Translations under genes and position numbers: made by a program
Shown here: positions 1 through 9,230 of the stretch, one piece after another
How the letters are laid out: each line of letters opens with the position of its first letter
Position numbering within the stretch: position 1 is the stretch's first letter
Origin: Larix kaempferi
Lineage: Eukaryota > Streptophyta > Pinopsida > Pinales > Pinaceae
Direction: 5' to 3'
Assembly: GCA_027924585.1 (NCBI GenBank)
Contig: BSBM01000643.1
Coordinates: 16,850,501 to 16,914,500 of the forward strand
DNA length: 64,000 nt
The notes under the pieces: generated by a model
Databases searched by the model: none
Told to the model about the DNA's origin: nothing
What the model saw: the letters and a program-made list of their open reading frames with translations, nothing else

Positions 1-402
1 GATGTGCCTTGATGAGCTGATTAGCTTAGTGTATTCAGAATTTGAAATTCCGTTTAGTCTTCCCAGGTTCACTAGGGAGGACCCTGAATTAGGGTTTTAG
101 TTCCCGGAGATTTACCCAGCCAAAAATCTCGATCCAAAGCTCTAAACTTCGATTTTTCCAATGAGCTTCCAGCTATGTCTTCAGATTTCAGAAATTCTTA
201 TTTTTGTGAAAACCCTAATTTTTAGGGCCAAATCTGAAAATGCTCATAATTGAATTCTGATTGGACAGATAGATTCTCCTTGATGAGTAGAGTCAATCTA
301 CTATACTGCTTTTCCAAAATTTGTGGAGAGAAACCCAATAAACAAGAAACCCTAGTTTCCATCACTACACAATGTCTTCTTCTCAGGTTAGCTTTGATAC
401 CA
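1..402 (-). mobile_element. 5' leader of a minus-strand LTR retrotransposon (E0), truncated by window edge
   Basis: On the minus strand this stretch follows directly after an LTR end and a primer binding site, so it should be the untranslated leader and first internal bases of an element that continues left of the window. No gag or pol homology is visible in these 402 bases. The placement rests on the adjacent primer binding site. The superfamily cannot be decided here; a leader beginning TGGTATCAAAGC is common in Ty1/copia elements. Confidence 0.6.
391..402 (-). other. Primer binding site of E0 (initiator-Met tRNA type)
   Basis: The minus strand reads TGGTATCAAAGC immediately after an LTR ending in TTTAACA. 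TGGTATCA is the usual plant LTR-retrotransposon site complementary to the 3' end of initiator methionine tRNA. The direct adjacency to a CA terminus fixes the LTR boundary at 403 and the element's orientation. Confidence 0.8.
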
Positions 403-1565
403 TGTTAAATTTTGAGCATTAATTCACAATACTTTAGGATCTTTACTGAGAGAATAACATATACAGTATATCAATGCATATCAATCATAAAAAGCATGTC
501 AATCATCACAAGAAGCAAAAGCATGAGAGACAATAGATACACAGAGTTTTCGTGGGGAAAACCCTAAGGTGAAAAACCCCACAACTTCCTCAGAGATGGA
601 TAGAGCAATAGCTCAACCAAAGTAAAACCAGAGTACAAGAGATAGACTCCTCTTAGAAGCTGATCCTCCTCCTCACATGTGTGCCACTTTTCGAGTGAAG
701 GAAGTGTGAGTTCTAAAGTGATCCAAATAGAGATATCCCGATCTCTATTTATACTTGTCCTGTTTTCTCAATAACCTTATGGGGCCGACTTGTCTAGCTA
801 GGTACAATAACTTCATATTACATTATATCGGGCTGACCCCTTACAAGGTGGTCTAATAACCCATCGGCAAGTTAACATACTTGTGACACTTGTCGATACA
901 AATGACGACACTTCCGTATAGAGGAATAATACATCTCTATAGGGGTACAATATATATATAAATGAAATACATTCTGAAGTTACATATACATCAACATATA
1001 CTTCATGACACTTCTTATGAACTTCAAACCAGACTTGAATCAAATATAGGACCTATAATAAAATCATTTAAAATGGATTAATTCCATAATCCTCTCATAG
1101 GAAGTAGGGGCACATCACCTAGCTTGGACTAGGGGCACATCTTCCAAGTCTTTGAGGCACAACTACACTCAAACCAATACTCAAACTGAAAAAAGATGTG
1201 AAGGGGGTGTGCACTCCTTTATTTATAGATGGAGGATTATTTGAGTAGACAGTATCCTTGGATAATGCGCCCTCATCAATGTATAAGGAAATCTTTCTTT
1301 CCTTCTTTTTCCTTTTTTTCTTTGCTTTCCTCCTTTTTCCTTTTCTGCTTTCTGCTTTTAGCTTTTTACTGCTTTTTTTGGTTGTTCTTCCTTATCCTGC
1401 TTTTCTAAACTTTTCTACTTTTTTTATTTGATCCCGCCTTCTACTTTATGCTTCTTTTCCTGAGTTGTTGTTGCTTTTCTAATTTGCACCATCTTTCTTT
1501 CCTTTTTCCTAATTTTCTAGATTTGGATGCTATCTCCTAACTTCTTCTGCAAGGCATGATAGGCA
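403..1565 (-). repeat. Probable 5' LTR of E0, minus orientation
   Basis: The 3' end (CA at 403 on the minus strand) is well supported by the adjacent primer binding site. The 5' end is inferred: the minus strand has TG at 1565 exactly where the reverse-transcriptase homology of G1 stops, as expected if E0 inserted there. The interval holds two minus-strand TATA-like sequences, near 1220-1227 (TATAAATA) and 745-753 (TATAAATAG). A strongly purine-rich tract on the minus strand lies upstream of the first. The second LTR and the other target duplication are outside the window, so the 5' boundary remains provisional. Confidence 0.5.
745..753 (-). promoter_or_regulatory. TATA-like box in the E0 LTR
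   Basis: Minus-strand TATAAATAG lies inside the proposed LTR, upstream of the primer binding site in the transcribed direction. A second candidate, TATAAATA at 1220-1227, sits just after the purine-rich tract. Which one is used cannot be told from sequence. Confidence 0.4.
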
Positions 1566-2128
1566 TGAATGTAGCAGGTGCATTGGTGAGACCAAATGGC
1601 ACCACTGTGAATTCATAATGGCCATATCCAGTTCTGAAAGTTGTCTTGTGAATGTCTTCTTCCTTTATCCTCACTTGATGGTAGCCAGACCTCAAGTCAA
1701 TCTTGGAAAACACCCTATATTCCTTCATTTGATCAAACAAGTCATCAATCCTTGGCAATGGGTACTTGTTCTTGACTGTCACCTTATTTATCTACCTGTA
1801 ATCTATACATAGTCTCAAAGTCCCATCCTTCTTCTTGAAAAATAACATTGGTGCACCCCAAGGAGATACACTTGGCTTGATATATTCCTTGTCCATTAAT
1901 TCTTGCAGCTGCATCTTCAACTCTACCAATTTTGGTGTGCTCATTCTGTAAGGAACTTTGGAAATTGGTGCTACCCTTAGAAAAATATTAATGGAAAAAT
2001 CAATATCTCTCTTGGGTGGTAGTCCGAGCGCTTCATTAGGGAACACATCTTGAAATTCTTGTAACAACTGAAATTCTTCTATCCTTGGTCCCTTTTCCTC
2101 TGATGAATCTGATATGTGAAATGCATAT
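1566..2128 (-). pseudogene. G1 reverse transcriptase, N-terminal fragment
   Basis: The minus strand encodes the linker before reverse transcriptase and the first palm/finger motifs. [17 protein letters not shown] is the pre-RT segment, [16 protein letters not shown] is motif 1, and [15 protein letters not shown] and [11 protein letters not shown] follow. The YLDD catalytic motif is absent because homology ends at 1566. One in-frame TAG at 1792-1794 replaces the glutamine seen at the matching place in E6 (codon CAG). The upstream residues continue at 9094 once the E3 insertion is removed. It is a broken remnant, not a functional gene. Confidence 0.88.
2124..2128. repeat. Target-site duplication of E3, left copy (CATAT)
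   Basis: CATAT immediately precedes the first TG of the left E3 LTR and is repeated at 9089-9093 after the right LTR. Both copies lie inside G1 pol sequence, and removing E3 plus one copy restores the G1 reading frame. Confidence 0.9.
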
Positions 2129-2850
2129 TGTTAACACCCAAAAAGTGCTCTTTAGCTCATTTCCTTATTCACATGACCCATTTGTCCACTTTTTCACCAT
2201 TTGAGCCTCTAAAGCCATCAAAAGGTCACCAAAAGACCTTAATACATCCCTTTTTCCACTCAAAATGAATATTTTTCATCAAAAAGCATAAAAAACCCTA
2301 AAAAATGGTCCAAAATTCCCAAAATATTAAAAAGGGAATAAAAATATTCAAAATATTCAAAAAAGGAAAAAGGAGGGAAAAGGTACCTAAACCATGTTGG
2401 TCAATACCATTGGTTTCCTCAAAACCATAATGGTATTCCCCACCACCAAAAACTATAAAAAGGTGGTAGGGGCTCCTCACTTTCAATCCATCCATCTTCC
2501 TATCCTCATGCTGTCAAAATCTCTCATGAGTTTTTGACCATTGTAGCAATCTTGGAGAAGAGACCGTTGGAGCTTGGAGCTACTCACCTTGGAAGCTGCT
2601 CAACAATATTCACCATTTGGAGGTATCACCATTGCAAGCACTTGCTTGCCCCTATTCTTAATACAAAGTTATTTTTTATTCTATTTCTTGTTCTTGTTTT
2701 CAAATCTTTCAAAAGTTTATTATGATATGCACATGCTAGTTTAGTTTTAGATTTAGATTTACAATTGTTTTTGCTTTCAATATTTGAAACTGCTATCACT
2801 TGTTGATAGGTGCCCATTGCACTAAGCTTGGTTGCAAAACCAAGCCAACA
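2129..2850 (+). repeat. E3 5' LTR
   Basis: It starts TGTTAACACCC and ends AAGCCAACA. The sequence recurs at 8365-9088 with scattered substitutions only. A TATA box (TATAAAAA) lies at 2454-2461. The beginning TGTTAACACCCAAAAAGTG is shared with the E8 LTR at 60146, showing relationship between the two families. Confidence 0.95.
2454..2461 (+). promoter_or_regulatory. TATA box in E3 5' LTR
   Basis: TATAAAAA occurs in the same context in the 3' LTR at about 8692. The related E8 LTR has TATAAATA at 60493-60500 after a similar ACCACCAAAAAACT-type stretch. Conservation of this position between two diverged LTR families supports it as the promoter core. Confidence 0.65.
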
Positions 2851-2870
2851 GTTTTCGGCGACTCCGCTGG
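2851..2870 (+). other. E3 primer-binding-like site
   Basis: Sequence GTTTTCGGCGACTCCGCTGG follows the LTR directly. E8 has GTTTTGGCGACTCCCCTAGG at the same place, so E3 probably carries a T-to-C change within an ancestral TTGGCGACTCC. I did not assign the tRNA. Confidence 0.6.
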
Positions 2871-4504
2871 CTTCGAATTCTTAGATCTTAAATTTTGCTT
2901 TAGATCTTAGTTTTTGTTAGTTTTAGTCAGTTTAATTCATAGATCTGCCATCCTAGACAGCAGATCCATTGCTGTTCTAGATTTTACCCCTTTTTATTGC
3001 CATTAACAGCCTGAAATTTCCATTTTTGGGTTCGTTTTTCGGCATCCATGTACGGCTTTCACCTCGCAGCTTTTTGCCCAACAGTCGCGCTACTCATCGC
3101 GACTTCGTGGCTCTTTTCTGCGCGGCTTCGCGACCAATTTGCGCACTGCACATCGCGAACATTTTCCGCGCTACACATCGCACCTGTGTGACGAAATCCC
3201 ACGCTGCACATCGCGGCTTCGCGGCTCAAACCCGCGCTGCCCATCGCGACTGTGTGACAGAAACCCGCGCAGTCCATCGTGGTTGTTCTGCCAAAACCCG
3301 CGATGCAAGTTTTTTCCATTCGGCCAATCTATTAAAAAATTAATTTTTTACTGTATTTTCTGCCCACTTAGCCATTTTACAGTATTAAAATTCCTACATT
3401 ATTACAGCCATATAAATCTTTTTACTATTTAGAATGCACCTTTAAAAAAGTCTTTTTCAGAAATTGAAAGAAGAATTTATTTGCATTTTATCTAGGTCAA
3501 CATTTTACTGTTTACTTCCTTGATACTTTGCCCAAGCAATTTTTTAAAAACAAATCCATTTATTTCTTGAAGTATTCATATTATTTGCTTTCCTATTTCA
3601 AAGATCCTTTGTTTTTAAATAGTTTTTGCAAAGCATTTACATTTTCAATTTCAGTTTAAAATACCACACGTGCACCCACTCAAACACATAATTTAAACTG
3701 AGCCTTAAAATTTACCCTAACTTCAACCAACTTTTAACCCCACTTGGGGAGCACTTAAAAGAACTTTGTAGCTAGGTAGAATTGAGGGGATAGGTGTTCC
3801 AATAACACCCCTCAGTTATTACCTTTGAGACATAGCTCTTGTCCATTAGGGAACCAAAATCTCCTAGTATTTTTTGGCATGGTCACAACCAGTTTATCAA
3901 AGGGCTTCTCCCCTAGGAGGGTTGAAGTCGCGAGGATGGTTCCGGAAACCTAAGTGGAATACCGAAATCCATTCAGTAACCGAAGGCTACCATTCGCAGT
4001 TCTCGGGATATCCCTGTATGGGGATATTGCGGTAAAAGGACCAAACGGCAAATTCACCTTTTCTGAACGTGTCATGAACGGAGTATCCTAGTTGCCATTC
4101 TTTAGGATTGTCTACTCAGTGTCCCTCCTGGTATGGGGATATCTAGTTGTTGATTTAACACTCAATATTGTCTGACTTGGATTTCATCACCTTGCAGAGA
4201 ATATCATTTGTTGACTCACAATACTTCTAGTTAGGTGTTTGCATGATACAATCCACCTTTGGTCTAGTAGCACCTCTTTTTTCTAGAAGTTGCTTGACTG
4301 TTGGTATTCTGACCATTTTTGTTGCATCCCTCCACTTATTATAGCACAGCTGCTATAATAAGTGCTTTTTGAGGTTGATTTTTTGGCTTGAGAGCCTTTA
4401 TTTTCACTCCCCTTTTTTGCACCCTTGGTTGCATTAGGGTTTCGAGTTTTTTATACATCACCATCTTACACTGAAATTTTTTTTTACAAAACATATTTCT
4501 CACC
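2871..4504 (+). mobile_element. E3 leader: GC-rich repeats and a conserved block
   Basis: No convincing gene is seen. About 3050-3310 is much richer in CG than its surroundings and contains degenerate repeats of the type CGCGCTGCACATCGCGAC. About 3690-4260 is very similar to 61605-62235 of E8, including a stretch reading CGGGATATCCCTGTATGGGG that can fold on itself. Conservation in a non-coding leader between elements with different LTRs suggests a cis function such as packaging or translation control, but this is inference. Confidence 0.6.
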
Positions 4505-4858
4505 ATTGAGAATTTTAGACGATCTCATCATCTTTAGGGTGAACCCGCTGAGTTTGTCCTACTTGGCTCTCCACGTCACCGACGTCGAGCCTTATCCCTT
4601 GACTCGACATGTCATCGGCCAAACATACAGTCATCCAATTCTGACACACCTCACTTCACATCTGATTCTGAGGCTGAATCCGAAAACCCAACTGAATTAT
4701 TACCAACCAACCTCATGGCTGGAACACAATTCGACCCACTTTTTACCAGTACTATAGGAGATACATCCACAAACCCTTCTACTGCGGTGCCATCTATGGC
4801 AACAATTACCCCTCTACAATACACAGCCACTCAACAATCAACCACCCTTCTTACCTAA
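4505..4858 (+). pseudogene. E3 gag N-terminal segment, broken
   Basis: The frame starting at the ATT codon at 4505 encodes a segment matching the N-terminus of E8 gag; both contain FTSDSE followed by ESENP. It has a stop TAG at 4535-4537 and ends at TAA 4856-4858. Downstream gag homology continues in the next frame, so a frameshift lies around 4758-4858. No ATG is present at the expected start: both E3 and E8 read ACCATTGAG there. Confidence 0.6.
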
Positions 4859-6227
4859 ACCACCATTGGTCCCTAGTCACATTGGTGTTACACCCATCCA
4901 CACAATCCCCTTTCTATTCCCTCCCTCGGGCGTAGTAAGCGCTCCGATTATGGCTACCCTTAGTCTCCCCGGGTTAACCTTGGGATTACCCGTATGGTAT
5001 ATTTCGCCTCCCATTCCCTCGCCAACACCGAATGTCATCCTGCAACCGGTGCAACCCATTGTCACTACTACTCAACCACCTCCCGGTGTCACCACCCCTT
5101 TGTCATCAACGAATCCCCCTCCTCTTATCAAGCCCACTGGGGGCAGAGGCCCACAACCATACACTGCTGTACCCCCTCCCAAAGTAGTTAAACCCCCTCC
5201 CGTGTTTCGTGCTCCCCCCAAATGCTTGTTGTGTGATGAGTTAGGCCATCCGACTCACCAATGTCCACAATTACCTGCATTACAAGAACACATGCAAATG
5301 CTTGATGAAAACCCCAACATCCCGGTTGTCGAGCTAGATCCAAATCCTAAGCCTCGTGATAAATCACTGCGTACCAACCACCCTTGTGCCATATGCGGTA
5401 TTTACGGCCACTACTCACATCACTGTCCTGATCTCCCAGACTACAGAGCAACTTTTTACGAGATGAATAATTTTGACCTTGAGATGGCACCCCCTACAAT
5501 TGAGGAGATCTACCCTCCCGTATCATCCTCATCCGGAGAGATTAACACTATTTATATGATCTCTTCGACTACCACTAGCTCGTCAACCAATTTGACCACT
5601 CAAAGTTTCCGCAATGATGAGGAGATTCTAGAGGCTCTTACTGCCCCTGATTATCCCTGGGAAGACATGCACCATCGTTCATACTTCCTCCTAGAAGAGT
5701 CCTCCTCCACCACCGCTACCCAATTCGTGGTTGAGTCCAAAGATTTCCTTCCTACTAAATTCGACTGGTTTAAGGCTCCTATTCCTGCTCCTGATGCCTT
5801 TGAAGAAGGTAACATGGCCAATATCTCACCCGTCATCCACATCGATATCTCTGACCCACCTGGTGCCCTTGAAATCATTACCTTAGGAGCCTCCTGCAAT
5901 GAGCATGAGATTGGAGAATACAAAAAACTTTTCCAAGAATTCTGTGATGTCTTTGCCTACACCGAGATGACTGGCCTCGATCCTAAAATTATGGAACATC
6001 ACATCAACGCACATGTCCACCCAATAACTTTTACAAAAGGGGACCTTGTCCTCGCCTACGATCAGGCTCATGACAAAACCGGGAAAGTAAAGTTTGTGTC
6101 CATGTGGCAAGGCCCATATATTATACACACTTGCCTCGAACAGGGGGCATACATTCTGACCGATTCAGAAGGCAACCCCCTCCACAAGCCACGCAACGGG
6201 TTGTACCTCAAGCAATTTTACCCATAG
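4758..6227 (+). CDS. E3 fused ORF: proline-rich gag tail, two zinc knuckles, integrase C-terminus
   Basis: This frame is open from 4758 to the TAG at 6225; the strongest coding signal starts at a TTG at 4866 (453 codons), and no early ATG marks a start. From that point, residues 1-115 are proline- and threonine-rich. Two CX2CX4HX4C zinc knuckles follow, CLLCDELGHPTHQC and CAICGIYGHYSHHC, at about residues 119-187. A linker leads to a short reverse-transcriptase leader (FCDVFAYTEMTGLDPKI, about 355-371). Directly after it comes an integrase C-terminal block (FTKGDLVLAYD, MWQGPYII, NGLYLKQFY). Compared with E8 the gag capsid core is missing, and protease, most of RT, RNase H and integrase core are gone, yet the frame is uninterrupted. 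It may encode a nucleic-acid-binding Gag-like product or be an accident of in-frame deletion. Confidence 0.75.
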   Translation, partial: EIHPQTLLLRCHLWQQLPLYNTQPLNNQPPFLPKPPLVPSHIGVTPIHTIPFLFPPSGVVSAPIMATLSLPGLTLGLPVWYISPPIPSPTPNVILQPVQPIVTTTQPPPGVTTPLSSTNPPPLIKPTGGRGPQPYTAVPPPKVVKPPPVFRAPPKCLLCDELGHPTHQCPQLPALQEHMQMLDENPNIPVVELDPNPKPRDKSLRTNHPCAICGIYGHYSHHCPDLPDYRATFYEMNNFDLEMAPPTIEEIYPPVSSSSGEINTIYMISSTTTSSSTNLTTQSFRNDEEILEALTAPDYPWEDMHHRSYFLLEESSSTTATQFVVESKDFLPTKFDWFKAPIPAPDAFEEGNMANISPVIHIDISDPPGALEIITLGASCNEHEIGEYKKLFQEFCDVFAYTEMTGLDPKIMEHHINAHVHPITFTKGDLVLAYDQAHDKTGKVKFVSMWQGPYIIHTCLEQGAYILTDSEGNPLHKPRNGLYLKQFYP

Positions 6228-8349
6228 TAAATCGGATGGACACCACCGTCCATTATTGTACTTCATGAAAGTCCTTTCTTTTTCCTGTTTTCACCAGGTC
6301 CATTTTTCAACCATTTTTTACACACCCTCGTTGCCTCGGTTTGCGTGCCACATCGGCCGTTCTCCATTTTTGACGAGTCTTATATCGCCGGATTCAGTTT
6401 TCTGCGCTCGTGATGATGCTTGAGATCATTTCTCGCTCTCACGCCCAGATTCTTTGGACATTTTTCCCATGCCCCCTCGTCACCTCGATTTGCGTGCCAC
6501 ATCGGCCGTCGTCCATTTTTGACAAGTTTTATGTCACCGGATCCAGTTTTCTGCACTCATGATGGTGCTTGAGACCTTTTCTCGCTCTCATCAACCCCTT
6601 TTTGTTCGGTATAATTTTATCCCTTTTTTGGGCCGAGCAATCCCTTTTACGAAAAAGGCACTTAGGGAGTTTCTGTTAAGCTCTTTTCTGACTCCTAAAA
6701 CAATGAAAAGATTGCCAAGTAACCTTGCTTCCTTTCATGCTCGCTAAACGTATCTGAAAGGGTGTCTACCTGGCATAAGTTTACCCCTTTTCCAGACCTT
6801 GTAGACTAATTACAAAAAAGGAATACTCTAGTCACATCAGCTAGAAGGGTTCTCCATTTGCATCATTTTATGCTTTTTCGGGCCTTGGAGACTAAATTAC
6901 GAAAAAGAACACCAATGGAGTCCACTTACCGCTTTTAGACTCCCTAAACATGAAAGCAACCACGAGCAATTACCATCCTGGGCTCGTAAAAATCCACAGG
7001 ACGGTACTCACAACCACTGCAGAGTTTTCTTATCGTTTTCAGACTCCTTAAAAATGAAAGCACACATGAGCACGAACAGTCCTGGGCTCGCAAAATCCAC
7101 AGGACAGTACCATTTCAGAGCACACTTTTATCCCTTCTTGGAGCTCATTAACACTACGAATAAGGACCCAATGGTGCTTCTCGGTGCCAGAACAGGTCAC
7201 GTCTACTCATATGGCAGCTTCCCCATTTTGGTCACCTTTGTTCAGAGTATTCTGCAGTATGTCACCCCGAGAATCCCTCGACAGCACCCATCAACTCGTC
7301 CCCTCAGTTAATACATACCCTTCATTCCTTAAAAGCTATGATCCCCACACCTCGATTTAGTTCCCTACGCTGCCAGGTCAACCATTATATCATACTCTGA
7401 ACAAAGGAAGTTTGAGTCTACCCACTCTATGACCTCAGTTACTTCCCATCCCCACAAGTATGTCAATCCTACCATCATTACTACCACACTTTAGTTCTAC
7501 ACCTCGTGCTCCTATCAAGGAAACATCATTGCCTTGTTATTTGCTGGTCTCCCTCTGTCGACGACAACCAAGTTTATTCCAGAGGATAGACCTAGAGGTC
7601 CCTATGTCTTGGACTCATCACCATTTATGATGAGTGCCTACGAATCATTTCAAGAAGAATCCTCAGTGCCTCTCCAAATGGTTGTTTCTCACATGCTCGA
7701 CCTCAACACCTTGATCGCATCGTTGAGACTCACACAGGGTATTGATCCTTTCAGTTTTTAGTCGAAGACCCCGGATACCACCTGACTCGTCCACATTTGA
7801 GAGTCTACCTATGGAAACAACCAGTTACATTTTTCCTATAGATATCCGGGTTGCGCATGGCGACAGCATTCAGATGTACCCTAGTTTTATACTCCCTCAA
7901 GTATACAGTTACATATATTTCTCGAAGATGAATCACAGTCATTAAGTCCCTACAGATGTTGGACACCTTCAGTTTCAGCAGTTCATCAGTTATTCTAGTG
8001 TATCAGTTATTGAAATCAGTCATGTTATGATCACGAGTACATCCCAAAATAATGTCCCCTTTGGACCATTATGATGTACCAGTATATATTTTATGTATTT
8101 TTTAGATCCCCCATTCTTGGGGCTAATTGTTATGTATATGTCTTGATACGAGCATGGGTATGCCCACCTCGTCCATTATCAGAGATTATTCCTCATTCAT
8201 ATTGAGGCCATGTAATATTTTTTGTTTTTTGCAGCTTCCAAGGGCCGTGGATCCAGTCTCCAATCCGTCTCTTCTCTTCCCCAAACCCCAGAAAAATGAC
8301 AAAAGAACTATGATGTCTATCGGCCATACGATGAGCTCCTGCCCTCACA
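6228..8349 (+). mobile_element. E3 3' non-coding region with a duplicated segment
   Basis: No protein homology is visible. A block of about 150 bp is repeated in tandem at about 6326-6475 and 6476-6600 (both contain TTTGCGTGCCACATCGGCCG, and both end near CTCGCTCTC). Later short segments with TGAAAGCA and GGACAGTAC also recur loosely around 6950-7120. The short ORFs here lack recognisable domains. Confidence 0.6.
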
Positions 8350-8364
8350 CATCAGGGGGCAATC
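8350..8364 (+). other. E3 polypurine-type tract
   Basis: CATCAGGGGGCAATC sits immediately upstream of the 3' LTR start. A G-run here is the normal place for plus-strand priming in LTR elements. Confidence 0.6.
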
Positions 8365-9088
8365 TGTTAACACCCAAAAAGTGCTCACTAGATCATTTCC
8401 TTATTCACATGACCCATTTGTCCACTTTTTCACCATTTGAGCCTCTAAATCCATCAAAAGGTCACCAAAAGACCTTAATACACCCCTTTTTCCACTCAAA
8501 ATGAATATTTTTCCTCAAAAAGCATAAAAAAACCCTAAAAAATGGTCCAGAATTCCCAAAAATATTAAAAAGGGAATAAAAATATTAAAAATATTCAAAA
8601 AAAGAAAAAGGAGGGAAAAGGTACCTAAACCATGTTGGTCAATACCATTGGTTTCCTCAAAACCATAATGGTATTCCCCACCACCAAAAACTATAAAAAG
8701 GTGGTAGGGGCTCCTCACTTTCAATCCATCCATCTTCCTATCCTCCTGCTGTCAAAATCTCTCATGAGTTTTTGACCATTGTAGCAATCTTGGAGAAGAG
8801 ACCTTTGGAGCTTGGAGCTACTCACCTTGGAAGTTGCTCAACAATCTTCACCATTTGGAGGTATCACCATTGCAATCACTTGCTTGCCCCTATTCTTAAT
8901 ACAAAGTTATTTTTTATTCTATTTCTTGTTCTTGTTTTCAAATCTTTCAAAAGTTTATTATGATATGCACATGCTAGTTTAGTTTTAGATTTAGATTTAC
9001 AATTGTTTTTGCTTTCAATATTTGAAACTGCTATCACTTGTTGATAGGTGCCCATTGCACTAAGCTTGGTTGCAAAACCAAGCCAACA
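8365..9088 (+). repeat. E3 3' LTR
   Basis: It matches the 5' LTR along its full length with scattered substitutions and the same TG...CA ends. CATAT follows at 9089. High similarity between the two LTRs suggests E3 inserted well after G1 had decayed. Confidence 0.95.
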
Positions 9089-9198
9089 CATATAGTTGAC
9101 AACCTTTCTTATAAAACTTTTGCAACTCCAGGGCTGAAATCTACCTCACTAAAACTTGCTTGGGAACCCCTCTTACCAACCTTGGTCTTCCCTCTTTA
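9089..9198 (-). pseudogene. G1 pol segment between the E3 and E2 insertions
   Basis: On the minus strand this short piece continues the G1 homology across the E3 insertion: a KKGCQ motif near the E3 boundary lines up with KGCQ of E6 (about residue 198 of the E6 protease/RT frame). An in-frame TAG at 9141-9143 stands where E6 has CAG in VRQIS. The right end, at 9194-9198, is the target duplication of E2. Confidence 0.75.
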
Positions 9199-9230
9199 TG
9201 TCACCTACCCAAATTCTGAGAATATTATTT

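Larger units (their letters stand above)
2129..9088 (+). mobile_element. E3: complete non-autonomous Ty3/gypsy-type LTR element
   Basis: E3 has two near-identical LTRs of about 722 bp, a primer-binding-like sequence directly after the first, a G-rich polypurine stretch just before the second, and a perfect 5-bp target duplication. The interior is only about 5.5 kb. It holds a long leader, remains of gag, a deleted pol reduced to the edges of reverse transcriptase and integrase, and about 2.1 kb of 3' non-coding DNA. The leader and gag resemble E8 at 60146, which is probably a fuller relative with diverged LTRs. Protease, most of reverse transcriptase, RNase H and the integrase core are missing, so mobilisation would need enzymes from elsewhere. 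Confidence 0.92.

Noticed and set aside
3026-3432. Overlapping ORFs on both strands rich in Cys, His and Arg
   Set aside because: They follow the CG-rich degenerate repeat in the E3 leader; several frames are open at once and none resembles a known protein.
4425-4757. 110-codon ORF before the E3 gag frame
   Set aside because: It runs in a different frame from the segment that aligns with E8 gag and has no domain.
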